Below, piece by piece: positions 1 to 7,384 of a stretch of DNA of 64,000 bases. A model generated the notes under the pieces. It did not search any database and had not been told where the DNA came from. It saw only the letters and a program-made list of their open reading frames with translations. Every line of letters begins with the position of its first letter. Positions within the stretch are counted from its first letter, which is position 1. The DNA is from Labilithrix sp. (lineage in GTDB: Bacteria > Myxococcota_A > Polyangia > Polyangiales > Polyangiaceae): NCBI GenBank assembly GCA_019637195.1, contig JAHBWA010000022.1, forward strand, positions 1-64,000. The letters are read 5' to 3'. The translations under genes and the position numbers were made by a program.

Positions 1-50
1 AGCGTCGCTTCGTCGGGCTCGCAGGCTGCGCCCGGAGCCCTCTATGCCAC

Positions 51-194
51 GTGATCACGATGCCCGATCCGGGTGATCACGATGCCCGATCCGGGTGATC
101 ACGATGCCCGATCCGGGTGATCACGATGCCCGATCCGGGTGATCACGATGCCCGATCCGGGTGATCACGATGGTCCGATCCGGGTGATCACGAT
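51..194. repeat. 22-bp tandem array, terminal repeats of an IS21-type element
   Basis: Seven head-to-tail copies of a 22-bp unit beginning GTGATCACGAT, with one copy 23 bp long. The array abuts the broken 3' end of an istA gene, and the stop codon of that fragment lies inside the last copy. IS21-family elements carry multiple short repeats at their ends as transposase-binding sites, so I read this as one end of such an element. There are no unique spacers, so it is not CRISPR. Confidence 0.7.
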
Positions 195-547
195 CGGCCG
201 ACGCGTGCACCCGACTTGGTGACCGACTCCGTGTACTCGAGCCAGAGGAGTTGCAGCGTGACGCCCTTGCGCCGAAGCTCACCATGCACCCACGCGAGGT
301 CGATCGGCGCACGCGCGCTGGGCTCGTTCCAGCCGACAGCGCGGAAGAGGACGCTTTCCACCTCGGTGTCGCTGAGCGTCTTCGCTTTCTCCCACGTCAT
401 CCCGGCGTCGCGAGCTCTTGTCAGGTAGTCGCTGACCGAACCCTTCGAGATCGCGCACGACGCCGCGATCGCCCGGTGCCCAAGGCGACACTCAAACTTC
501 AGTCGTAGAACCTCTCGAATCTTTCGCATGGCATGGCGCTCCGACAT
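188..547 (-). pseudogene. istA: IS21-family transposase IstA, N-terminal fragment
   Basis: An open frame of 119 codons starting MSERHAMRK. It contains the helix-turn-helix expected at the IstA N-terminus (AIAASCAISKGSVSDYL, about residues 26-42), followed by the linker that ends near WVHGELRRKGVTLQLLW. Full IstA proteins are roughly 400-500 residues and carry a DDE catalytic core, which is absent here. The frame stops inside the terminal repeat array, so the gene was cut by an internal deletion that joined it to the element end. It should bind DNA at best and cannot transpose. Confidence 0.75.
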
Positions 548-697
548 CCGGCCTCTCGCGCCCCAGGGGGTGTCGAGAGACGCAGCCTCGTCACGACCAT
601 CCGTGCGTTGCCTGCTCCGACGGGCGTGCCGCGGGACCTGCCCGCGACCCTCCCTGCCTGCGCCGCGCACCCATCGTAGGCGGCCTCCTCGGCGGGG

Positions 698-830
698 TGC
701 CCAAGTGCTCCGGAACCGGTGCCCAAGTGCTCCGGAATCGGCGCCCAGGTGCTCCGGAATCAGCGCCCAGGTGCGGTCGGAACAGCTGCCCAGGTCACAC
801 CGGAACGTGCGCCCAAGTCAGCCCGGAATA
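698..830. repeat. Second terminal repeat array of the IS21-type element
   Basis: Six degenerate units of about 22 bp, the best ones reading TGCCCAAGTGCTCCGGAA. They become less similar toward 830. The array lies upstream of istA, as expected for the 5' end of an IS21 element. Its inner units are close to one another and its outer units are diverged. Beyond it the sequence changes to an IS4-type transposase, so 830 is about the insertion boundary. Confidence 0.6.
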
Positions 831-1276
831 CGCATGTTTGCACGCCCGCGCGCCTGTCCCCGCCGCGCCCAGGTCTCTGCAGCAACGATTCCGAGAGGCT
901 CCCGAGCCGGACTAACGGCCAAGCTCGCGTGCAGGAAGAACCCTTGTCGCGCGGCCTTGGCGTGAAGCCGACCCAGGCCCTGGCGCGTACCGGTGAATTC
1001 GAAGGACGTCGTATCGTGCAGAACGAGAACGTCCTTCATCGACCGGCACCGGGAAGAGGTCATGCTGGTATGCGGTCGAACGACGTCCCCGATTGTCACC
1101 GCATCGTTGTTGAGAAATCGGTAGAGCGCTTCAAGCTGCGCCTCCGAGCCCATCGCTTCCGGAAAGCTGCAGCCGGGGTCACGCGACAGCGCTTCGCCGA
1201 TGCGTTCGAGCCTTGCGCTCCGACGAGCGTCGCCAAGCGCCGCGCCGCGAAATTCCTCTCGGATGTGCTCGAACAT
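818..1276 (-). pseudogene. IS4/Tn5-like transposase, N-terminal fragment
   Basis: The translation begins MFEHIREEFRGAALGDARR and continues with SFPEAMGSEAQLEALYRFLNN and VLVLHDTTSFEFTG. These are the DNA-binding domain and first catalytic strand (the D of HDTT) of Tn5-type IS4 transposases, which are normally about 450 residues. Only about 145 residues remain. Reading continues into the IS21-type array and stops at once, so the IS21 element either landed in this gene or recombined with it. Non-functional. Confidence 0.7.
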
Positions 1277-1403
1277 GAGCGAACGGGATCACACCCCTTG
1301 CGGGCGGGCAACCCGCAACCGGAGATGTGTGGGATCTTTAGACCGGCATGGACGGCCTGACGTCGTAGCCGCGCTGCGCGATCGTGCCCGGACCGGAGGT
1401 CCT

Positions 1404-1730
1404 ATGGCACAAGGCAAGTGGTCGGAGGTCGAGGCGCGCGGCGTTCTCGAGGCGTTGAAGCGGAGCGGCCTTCCACTCGAGCGCTTCGCGAAGGATCGCG
1501 GGCTCGTGGCCCAGCGTCTGCGCTGGTGGAAGAAGAAGTTCAGTCGACAGGCGCGCGCCGCCGCAGCGTTGGCGAAGACGCCGCCGTTGCTCCCGGTTCG
1601 GGTGACCGAAGCTCCTCGTCGAGGCGAGCCCGTGACGGTGCTGCTCCGCACCGGGCACATGCTCAAGGTCTCGCACGGCTTCGACGAGGACGCGTTCGCC
1701 CGCGTCGTCGCGCTGCTCGAGGGGACCTGA
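1404..1730 (+). CDS. IS66 family accessory protein TnpA (OrfA-like)
   Basis: 108 residues, start MAQGKWSEVEAR with GGAGGT five bases upstream. Residues 1-45 form the short helix-turn-helix typical of IS66 OrfA (WSEVEARGVLEAL, then LRWWKKKF). The C-terminal half has the PVTVLLRTGHMLKV strand pattern. It overlaps the next gene by the ATGA arrangement usual in IS66 operons. The role of TnpA in IS66 transposition is accessory; it is needed together with TnpB and TnpC. TnpC is missing downstream, so this copy is not autonomous. Confidence 0.8.
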   Translation: MAQGKWSEVEARGVLEALKRSGLPLERFAKDRGLVAQRLRWWKKKFSRQARAAAALAKTPPLLPVRVTEAPRRGEPVTVLLRTGHMLKVSHGFDEDAFARVVALLEGT

Positions 1731-2122
1731 TGCTCGGACTACCACCGAGCGTCCGCATCCACTTCGCTACCGAGCTCGCCGACATGCGCAAGGGCATCGA
1801 CGGGCTCCGCGCGATCGTCGAGGGCGAGCTTCGCCATGATCCTTATGCGGGCCACCTCTTCGTCTTCGTCGGCAAGTCGCGCGACAAGGTGAAGATCCTC
1901 TTCTGGGACCGCTCGGGATTCGTCCAGTACTTGAAGCGCCTCGAGAAGGGCCGGTTCCAGCTGCCCGTCGTCGACTCGCGACGGCAGTACGTCACCATGG
2001 AACCGGCGCAGCTCGCGATGCTCCTCGACGGGATCGATCTGAACGCGCGTCGCCTCGCGCGGTGGACACCGAATATCGATCAGGAATGTAGAAAGGGGAT
2101 CGACACAGCCCGCCGGGCATGA
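1730..2122 (+). CDS. IS66 family accessory protein TnpB with rewritten C-terminus
   Basis: 130 residues. Residues 1-115 match the IS66 TnpB pattern very clearly: DMRKGIDGLRAIV, then DPYAGHLFVFVGK, then KILFWDRSGF and LKRLEKGRFQLP, ending AMLLDGIDLNARRLARW. TnpB normally ends a few residues after this point. The last 15 or so residues here (from NIDQECRK) look like out-of-family sequence read across a junction near 2075, where the IS66 element is broken. The transposase gene tnpC that should follow is absent; only its tail is found at 5947-6102. Confidence 0.8.
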   Translation: MLGLPPSVRIHFATELADMRKGIDGLRAIVEGELRHDPYAGHLFVFVGKSRDKVKILFWDRSGFVQYLKRLEKGRFQLPVVDSRRQYVTMEPAQLAMLLDGIDLNARRLARWTPNIDQECRKGIDTARRA

Positions 2123-2455
2123 TCAAAGCTGGTCGATGGTCCTCCCGCCGCCCTCCCCTCCAGAGAGGCGTGCGCAACGCTGAGTTGAACGCCGCTGCTT
2201 CATTTGGCGCGGAGCGCCTGACGCGTTCGCGCACCCCGCCGGCGCATGCGCGAGACCGAGCCTCGTGCTCCTCGAGCTTCCGACGCGCTCCGGAGCCTCC
2301 GGCGCGCGCGACGGTGTTGACGAGCCTGTAGAACCGCGGGGAAATGAACGCGCCGGTTGAGCGGCGTAGCCGCGCAACCGGCGGATCTTGAGAGGCTACC
2401 TCTTCGACCTCGACCGGCATACCAGGTTGTCGTCCGGCGACGAGGATGGAAGACG
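2123..2455. other. Gene-free stretch holding one copy of a dispersed 91-bp repeat
   Basis: No coding sequence is supported here. Positions 2218-2308 are the reverse complement of 8650-8740 with one single-base indel and a few substitutions. In the other copy the repeat begins at the stop codon of a hypothetical gene. The remainder is GC-rich sequence without a recognisable element. Confidence 0.6.
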
Positions 2456-3964
2456 TCAGAGCTGCGCCGCGTCCTTCGTCTTCTCGGCGACTCCGTCCGG
2501 ACCGTTGTTGTCGGGGGACTTGCCACCTTTCCCGCCCCTACCGCCGGCTCCAATCGTGGTCGTCGTCGCGGCGTCGATCTCGGGAGCCGTACCCTCGTAG
2601 AGGATACCGATTGAGACACCACCCGCGCCGCCCGCACCGGCACCGCCGTCGGCTCCCCTTCCTCCAGTGCCGGCGTTGCACGCGCCGGATCCCCCGATTC
2701 CACCGTTCGCACCTGGTCCGCCCGCCCCAGCAGCGCCACCCGGGCCGCCAGCTCTCGTCTCGAGCGTCGCTGATTCCAGTTTCACCCTGCTCTCGTTGAC
2801 GAGGAGCGCAATGCTCCCGCCGCCCCCGCCGCTTCCTTTGCCGGCGAAACCGCCGCAGCCGCCACAGCCGCCGCCGGCGCCGCCGACGGTGGCGCCGGCG
2901 GATCCGCCACCACCGCCGCCTTGGCCCGGCTGGCCGTTCTCAGGCGCTTCGGCGCCACTGCTCGGCTCCCAGCCCACGGCAGTCAGGACGCCCAGGCTCG
3001 TCGGCGGAGCGGCATTTGCTGCTGCAGGCGCCGAAGAGCCATGACTACCGATGCCACCGTTGTCGCACGAGCCGCCGCCCGCGGCCCCTGCTGCGCCGTT
3101 GTTCGGAGGTGCGGAGCCGTAGCTCGGCTCGCCTCTGCCGCCACCAGTGCCCATGGTGCCACCGGTGCCACCGCGCGTCGTAGTCATGGACGACGAGCAG
3201 GTGCAATCCTTATACAAGCCTCCCGTCGCGCCGGAGAATGAGTTGCCAATCAGGTCAAGCGTCCCGCTCGACACCGCCGTGAGGACTCCAGGAGCTCCCG
3301 ACTCGCCAGGAGCGCCTTCTGCGCCGTTCAGCGCCTGCATCGCGGTGCGAAGGAAGGTGACGTTCCCTCTGTTCACGAACACGGCGATACTCGAGGTGCC
3401 GTCCTTCAAGGTGCGGGCGTTCGCTGCGACGAACTCGAGGTCCGACATGGTCAACACGGCATCGACGTGGTCGACGTGGAGGGCATAGCCCTTGTCGCTC
3501 GGCGCGACCCTCGGTCGAGCGCTCGGATCCGGCAACCACGTCTTGCAGGCGAAACCGCCGTGGAGATTCGCAGCGGTCGTCAGCTTGACGTGCTCCGAAT
3601 ACGTCGCGGAGCCGCAGACGTAGATTCGACGCTTACCCGTACTCGCGACCTTCGCGATGGCGCTCGCGATCTTCTTCAGCGGTTTCGCCTTCGTACCGTC
3701 GTTGGCATCGTCACCGCCTTCACCGTCGACGAAGACCGCGAACGCGTCGACGACACACCCGCGTGCCGCCTCGCCGACTGGATCCGCCGTCTCGTCGCAA
3801 TTTGCGGGCGCCGCGCGGTCGGGTACGTCCCCGTCGAGCAAGCCACCATCCAAGTCTCCGCACAAGCCCGGGCCCCGCGCGCAGTCTGCGGCTGAGTCTC
3901 CGGCGCCGCACGCGCCGAGCCAGACGACGCCGGCGAGCGGAACCGCCATCCACTCCGCGCGCAT
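2456..3964 (-). CDS. Secreted Gly-rich lipoprotein with DUF1565-like N-terminal part
   Basis: 502 residues. The start (MRAEWMAVPL) was chosen because AGGGGAC lies eight bases upstream and it gives a lipoprotein signal with lipobox LGAC at residues 16-19. After a linker rich in Asp and Gly, residues about 75-200 carry the pattern FVDGEGGDDANDGTKAKPL, common in parallel beta-helix (DUF1565-type) surface proteins. From about residue 215 the chain becomes strongly Gly-rich (GGTGG, GGGGGG, GAGGAGG), resembling PE-PGRS-like repetitive tails. It is probably attached to the outer membrane and surface exposed; no enzymatic motif is visible. It sits alone between broken IS66 halves, so it may be cargo or a pre-existing gene trapped between insertions. 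Confidence 0.75.
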   Translation of the reverse strand: MRAEWMAVPLAGVVWLGACGAGDSAADCARGPGLCGDLDGGLLDGDVPDRAAPANCDETADPVGEAARGCVVDAFAVFVDGEGGDDANDGTKAKPLKKIASAIAKVASTGKRRIYVCGSATYSEHVKLTTAANLHGGFACKTWLPDPSARPRVAPSDKGYALHVDHVDAVLTMSDLEFVAANARTLKDGTSSIAVFVNRGNVTFLRTAMQALNGAEGAPGESGAPGVLTAVSSGTLDLIGNSFSGATGGLYKDCTCSSSMTTTRGGTGGTMGTGGGRGEPSYGSAPPNNGAAGAAGGGSCDNGGIGSHGSSAPAAANAAPPTSLGVLTAVGWEPSSGAEAPENGQPGQGGGGGGSAGATVGGAGGGCGGCGGFAGKGSGGGGGSIALLVNESRVKLESATLETRAGGPGGAAGAGGPGANGGIGGSGACNAGTGGRGADGGAGAGGAGGVSIGILYEGTAPEIDAATTTTIGAGGRGGKGGKSPDNNGPDGVAEKTKDAAQL

Positions 3965-4184
3965 CAGAACGTCCCCTGCAGCAGAAGGTCCCCGTCCTGC
4001 TCGCCAAACGCCAGGCCGTGACGGGATGCCGGCATGAGCCCTCGAGCAGTTGGCGGAGCAACAGGCTCGCGGAGACGGCACATTAGCAGCAGACGTCGCA
4101 TCATCGAATCCCCCTCCGATCGCGCAGGCTGGCGTCCTGCGGCAGCCTACACTGAGACCGGGTGCATATCCAGCCGGGGCGTGA

Positions 4185-4480
4185 TCACGCGGCGACTGCC
4201 GCCGTGCAAGTTGCATGGAGTTCTCGGTGAAGGCTGTCGAAGCGCTCGGAGAGCACGGCCGCACGGAAGAGCATGACTATCTGCCCGCCGTGCTGCGAGA
4301 ACCGAGCGCCTGCTCGCTTCATCCGAACGCCGACCACCGTCTTCGCGGCCGCCTCCGTGATGCCGGTGCCGATGGGGTAGTTCCGCATCAGCGCTCCGGG
4401 TAGTTCATCCGTCCATGCCGGTGCTGGTTGGCGAGGTAGTGGATGGCGCAGGCGAGGTCGCTGCGCGAAGTCTTTCCCTT
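4185..4480 (-). pseudogene. ISKra4-like transposase C-terminal remnant, frameshifted
   Basis: The last 65 codons read NYPIGTGITEAAAKTVV, then RMKRAGARFSQHGGQ and FRAAVLSERFDSL, the conserved C-terminal block of ISKra4-type transposases. Immediately upstream the matching sequence (AIHYLANQHRHGRMNYPER) is in another reading frame, so there is a frameshift near 4390-4400. Nothing of the catalytic N-terminal two thirds is present. A dead fragment. Confidence 0.6.
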
Positions 4481-4573
4481 CACCTTCGTGCGTCGCGAAG
4501 TCGCGAACGCATCGCGCGGAGCGCGGAGCACGCGCGTCGCGTCGCGTCGTTCTCCTCCTTAGATCGGTGAGTG

Positions 4574-5113
4574 TCAAGGGAGTTGTCCGACGGAGTCGGT
4601 CAGTGCAAATGCACCCATCGTGCGCATTCCGGCCAACGTGATCGCCCAGAGCGCCTTGCCTTGTCGCTCGACGGTCCGCATCTCGATGTGGTGCACGAGC
4701 ACCGCTCGCGACCAGCCGTTTTCCAAGGCGCTCGCCGCGTAGGCGAGGCGCGCGGCTCTCGTCTTCAACTTGGTCAGAAGCACGAGGTTGTGGCCCCAAG
4801 GAAGTTGTCCAACAGGCTGTTGGACGATTGCTCCGACCTCCGGCCATGCCTCCGCGAACGCCCGCATGTACATGAGGTTCGCGCGCGAGAAGCCCCGCAC
4901 CGCGGGGAATGCCGCTCGGAGATCGGCGGACACACGGTCAACGATTCCCGCGCCCCAACCTGCACGTCGTTGCCGATCGAGGATGTCCCGCCCGAGCTGC
5001 CAGTACAACGTGAGCAGCTCACGGTTCGCGGCGAGCGCCGCTCGCTGCTGCGCGGCGTGGATGCGCGCCTTCACGTCCGCCAGCCACTCGCCGTAACCGG
5101 TGGGCACGCGCAT
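4574..5113 (-). pseudogene. DUF1016 (YhcG-like) N-terminal domain protein, truncated
   Basis: 179 codons from MRVPTGYGEWLADV. The DUF1016 N-terminal domain is clear: YWQLGRDILDRQ, then DLRAAFPAVRGFSRANLMYMR, then AEAWPEVGAIVQQPVGQLPWGHN and ENGWSRAVLVHHIE. Family members are about 330-370 residues and carry a C-terminal PD-(D/E)XK nuclease-like domain, which is missing here. The sequence becomes unrelated after KALWA and stops. The remaining domain is normally a winged-helix-like DNA or partner-binding part. It probably lost its nuclease half when the surrounding IS elements rearranged. Confidence 0.65.
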
Positions 5114-5141
5114 CAGCCTGACGGGCAGGGAGGCACTGGGA

Positions 5142-5187
5142 GATTGTCGCCGCGGGGCGGAGACAATCGACGTGTTTGGAGATTGTC
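5142..5187. promoter_or_regulatory. Three GATTGTC boxes upstream of the DUF1016 gene
   Basis: GATTGTC at 5142, its inverse GACAATC at 5162 and GATTGTC again at 5181, spaced about 20 bp. They lie 28-75 bp upstream of the DUF1016 start at 5113, the right distance for an operator array on that promoter. The first pair can also form a hairpin. Regulator unknown. Confidence 0.35.
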
Positions 5188-5193
5188 GCGACA

Positions 5194-5718
5194 CACTGGA
5201 CGGTCGGATCTGTCGCGTAGTCTTGGCGAGGCGCCGAGCTCTGGTCGAGCCGACGAGCAGACGGACGCCTGCGAGTGTGAGCGTCACGGCAACTTCGCGC
5301 GGCCTCGGCATGACTAGGCCGCAGGCTCTCATCCCGCGTCCATCCTTACTGCGTTCGAGCAACGAATGAGGCAATGACCGACGACGTGTGCCCGAAGGTC
5401 GAACTGGCGAGTCAGCGTGAACGAGACGCACTCGATCCATGGGTCGCGCGTGTCCTGCTCGCCTTCGGCCGCGAGGACGCGCTCGTCACCGACGAATCCA
5501 TGGTGAGCGACCTTCTCGAGATCGGAGGCCGGCCGCACCGCGTCCGCCGTGGTCGGAAGGGGTCGTGGCTCGAACGTCCTGGCGATCCGGCGATCCTCGA
5601 GCAGAACAGGCACCTGCTCGCATCCGTGTCTGCGAAGCTTGGCGTACCGGTCGAGGAGGGAGACCGCATCGTCGACGTCGCGCGTCGTGTGCGCGCATGC
5701 GCACTCGGGTGACGGCTT
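5194..5718. repeat. 525-bp dispersed repeat, copy 1
   Basis: Aligns without gaps to 26902-27426, with 16 differences that I counted by eye (about 97% identity). Identity ends abruptly on both sides. The unit contains one complete open frame (5374-5712 here) and about 180 bp of leader. Differences are not rarer at silent than at replacement positions within the frame (six replacement, two silent). Confidence 0.9.
5374..5712 (+). CDS. Conserved hypothetical protein, duplicated in the window (copy 1)
   Basis: 112 residues with no signal peptide or membrane segment. Visible features are DPWVARVLLAFG, VTDESMVSDLLEIGG and, near the C-terminus, VPVEEGDRIVDVARRVRA. It is acidic at the N-terminus with a basic middle (RPHRVRRGRKGSW). 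GAGG precedes the ATG. A second copy of equal length lies at 27082-27420 with six amino-acid changes, so the frame has been kept open in both copies. Function not recognised. The opposite strand is also open in both copies, so coding on this strand is likely but not certain. Confidence 0.5.
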   Translation: MTDDVCPKVELASQRERDALDPWVARVLLAFGREDALVTDESMVSDLLEIGGRPHRVRRGRKGSWLERPGDPAILEQNRHLLASVSAKLGVPVEEGDRIVDVARRVRACALG

Positions 5719-5878
5719 CGCGTCGGACATACCTCTCTCCCTCGCATCCCGCTGCCACCTCCACAAGGTCGATTGAGAGATTCCGGTCTTGGCCGAGAGC
5801 GCCGTCGCCGTCGGCCCCCCGGGCACCAGCAGCTTCTTCACCATGTTGGCCTTGAAGGCCCTCGCTGTACTCGGTCAC
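5706..5878 (-). pseudogene. Transposase OrfA-type HTH fragment, frameshifted
   Basis: The minus strand starts MTEYSEG in one frame and continues MVKKLLVPGG, TATALSAKTGISQSTLWRW in another. That is the start and helix-turn-helix of transposon OrfA proteins (IS3-like group). One extra base near 5845-5865 breaks the frame. It runs straight into copy 1 of the 525-bp repeat, so the rest of the gene is gone. Confidence 0.5.
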
Positions 5879-5946
5879 GTTGTCGTCCTCGCGCCCGGCG
5901 CAAGATCACGTCCGCTCACCCTGGCCGGACAACTCCTCTGACACAG

Positions 5947-6102
5947 GGGGGCGGGGCCGAGGTCGGCGCCGTCTTCTACTCCCTGATCGAGTCCGCGAAG
6001 CTCATCGGCGTGGAGCCCGCTGAGTACCTCCGGCGCAGCGCGGAAGCGGCACTCGCGGGCGGCGAGCCGCTCATCTCATCCGACCTCGCTCGCGCGCGCT
6101 AG
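5947..6102 (+). pseudogene. IS66 transposase TnpC, C-terminal tail
   Basis: About 51 residues reading GAEVGAVFYSLIESAKLIGVEP, then EYLRRSAEAAL, then the short Pro/Leu tail. This is the typical IS66_C end of TnpC. No upstream catalytic part is present. It is on the same strand as the IS66 tnpA/tnpB pair at 1404-2122, so the two pieces may be the ends of one element whose middle was replaced by 3.9 kb of other DNA. Confidence 0.7.
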
Positions 6103-6454
6103 CACCGACGCCCGCGCGGTTCACGACGTGCCCGGGCAAGGTCTTGCCTTCAACGAGACGGCCAGGGAGCGACACCCGCATCGGTCGAGACGATCTTGCA
6201 GGCCGGGGCGGCTCTTGAGCAGCTCGCCCGCGAGCTCGAGACGCGCGCGGAAGCCTTGCCGGTCGGCGCACGTCGAACGCTCCGAAACCATCGACCACCT
6301 GCACGGCGTCGCCGGCGTCACCGGCGTCGGAGCCGGCCATGTGTACACCGTGATGGTCTCGAGAAGCGGCTTCGGCCGCACGTTGAGATGACGAAGAGCT
6401 GCCGGCCGCGCGCGAAGGGTGATTGGCCCCCATCTCGGGGACGAGCGCCGTACG
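6103..6454. other. Gene-free stretch
   Basis: No reading frame here has a recognisable family signature, a start with a ribosome binding site, or a repeat shared with the rest of the window. It separates the IS66 tail from the nuclease-like gene and probably contains the promoter of the latter. Confidence 0.4.
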
Positions 6455-7384
6455 ATGGTGAGAATGAACGAAGTGTCCGACGAACTCCTCGAACGACATC
6501 ATGTGCTCGTGGCGGCGGACAATCCGTTTCAGCAGCGCGCGCGACTTCTTCAAGCGCTCTGGCGCGAGGAGCGCGGACTTCCGATCGGCGAGCGGCGGCC
6601 CGGCGTGGCCCTCGGATCGCGGCTTCCCAAGGAGTACGCGAAGGAAACAGGAGCGAACCTCATGACCCCCGCAGCGCTCGCCGCGGCCCGGCGAGCGCTC
6701 GAAGCCATGCGGTCAGGCTCGGGGCAGAAGATCGATGAGGACCGGCTCTGGGCGAACCTCCTGTCGAGCCAGCCCCTCGCGTTCAGCCTCTTCGCCGATC
6801 TTGGCGTCGACCTCGCGCTCGCCACTCGGATGTTCCACCGCCTCTGGCCGAATCGGGTCGCGCAGGTCACGAAGGTCGGATTCGAGTACTCGCCCGGCAG
6901 GGCCAGCCAGATGTACACGAACGACCGCACCGCGTTCGACGTGTATGTCGAGCACACGACGCCGCGCGGCGGGCGCGGCTTCATCGGAATCGAGGTGAAG
7001 TACCATGAGGCGCTCACCGACGCGCCGGCCACGCATCGACCCCGGTACGACGAGGTCACGACCGCGATGGGATGCTTCAAACCGGAGCTCGTAGCCGGTC
7101 TCAAGAAGAAGCCCATTGAGCAGCTCTGGCGCGATCACATGCTCGCGGGCTCGATGCTCCTCGCGTGCTCGGAATGGGAGACGGGTCTCTATGTCTTTCT
7201 CTACCCGGAAGACAACGAGGCTTGCGGGGCTGCCGTCCGGCGCTATCGGGACCACCTCTCCGACGACAGCACGTTCGGCGCTGTCACCCTCGAACAGGTC
7301 ATCGACGTGGTCGGGAGCGAAACCGACGCACGATGGGTGCGGGATCTCCGCGACCGCTACGTGGGCTGGGAAAGGCTCCGGTGA
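6455..7384 (+). CDS. PD-(D/E)XK nuclease-like protein (PGN_0703-type)
   Basis: 309 residues from MVRMNEVSDE; an ATG nine bases further in (6464) is an equally possible start. The central block has the PD-(D/E)XK layout: AFDVYVEH (Asp162), then a glycine turn, then GIEVKYHE (Glu180, Lys182). This resembles PGN_0703-type putative restriction endonuclease proteins. Residues about 100-135 (LLSSQPLAFSLFADL) are a conserved-looking helical lead-in. It would be a soluble DNA-cutting enzyme if active. It overlaps the next gene by four bases (GTGA), so the two are translationally coupled. It lies beside a belt of broken IS elements, as defence and mobile genes often do. Defence is inference only; no methylase or helicase is nearby. 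Confidence 0.65.
   Translation: MVRMNEVSDELLERHHVLVAADNPFQQRARLLQALWREERGLPIGERRPGVALGSRLPKEYAKETGANLMTPAALAAARRALEAMRSGSGQKIDEDRLWANLLSSQPLAFSLFADLGVDLALATRMFHRLWPNRVAQVTKVGFEYSPGRASQMYTNDRTAFDVYVEHTTPRGGRGFIGIEVKYHEALTDAPATHRPRYDEVTTAMGCFKPELVAGLKKKPIEQLWRDHMLAGSMLLACSEWETGLYVFLYPEDNEACGAAVRRYRDHLSDDSTFGAVTLEQVIDVVGSETDARWVRDLRDRYVGWERLR

Larger units (their letters stand above)
51..830. mobile_element. Internally deleted IS21-family element with both repeat ends kept
   Basis: The segment runs from the GTGATCACGAT array (51-194) through an N-terminal istA fragment to a second array of about 22-bp units (698-830). The rest of istA and all of istB are missing. With both ends present it has the form of a non-autonomous derivative that could be mobilised by a full-length relative elsewhere in the genome. 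Exact element ends and target duplication cannot be fixed, because the left flank is close to the window edge. Confidence 0.55.

Noticed and set aside
51..194. CRISPR-like tandem repeats
   Set aside because: Units are directly head to tail with no spacers, and they adjoin an IS21 transposase fragment, so they are element ends.
5329..5844. 171-codon minus-strand frame across the 525-bp repeat
   Set aside because: It joins a transposase HTH scrap to the antisense of the 112-residue frame; the second copy has a different fusion, so this is a chimeric shadow.
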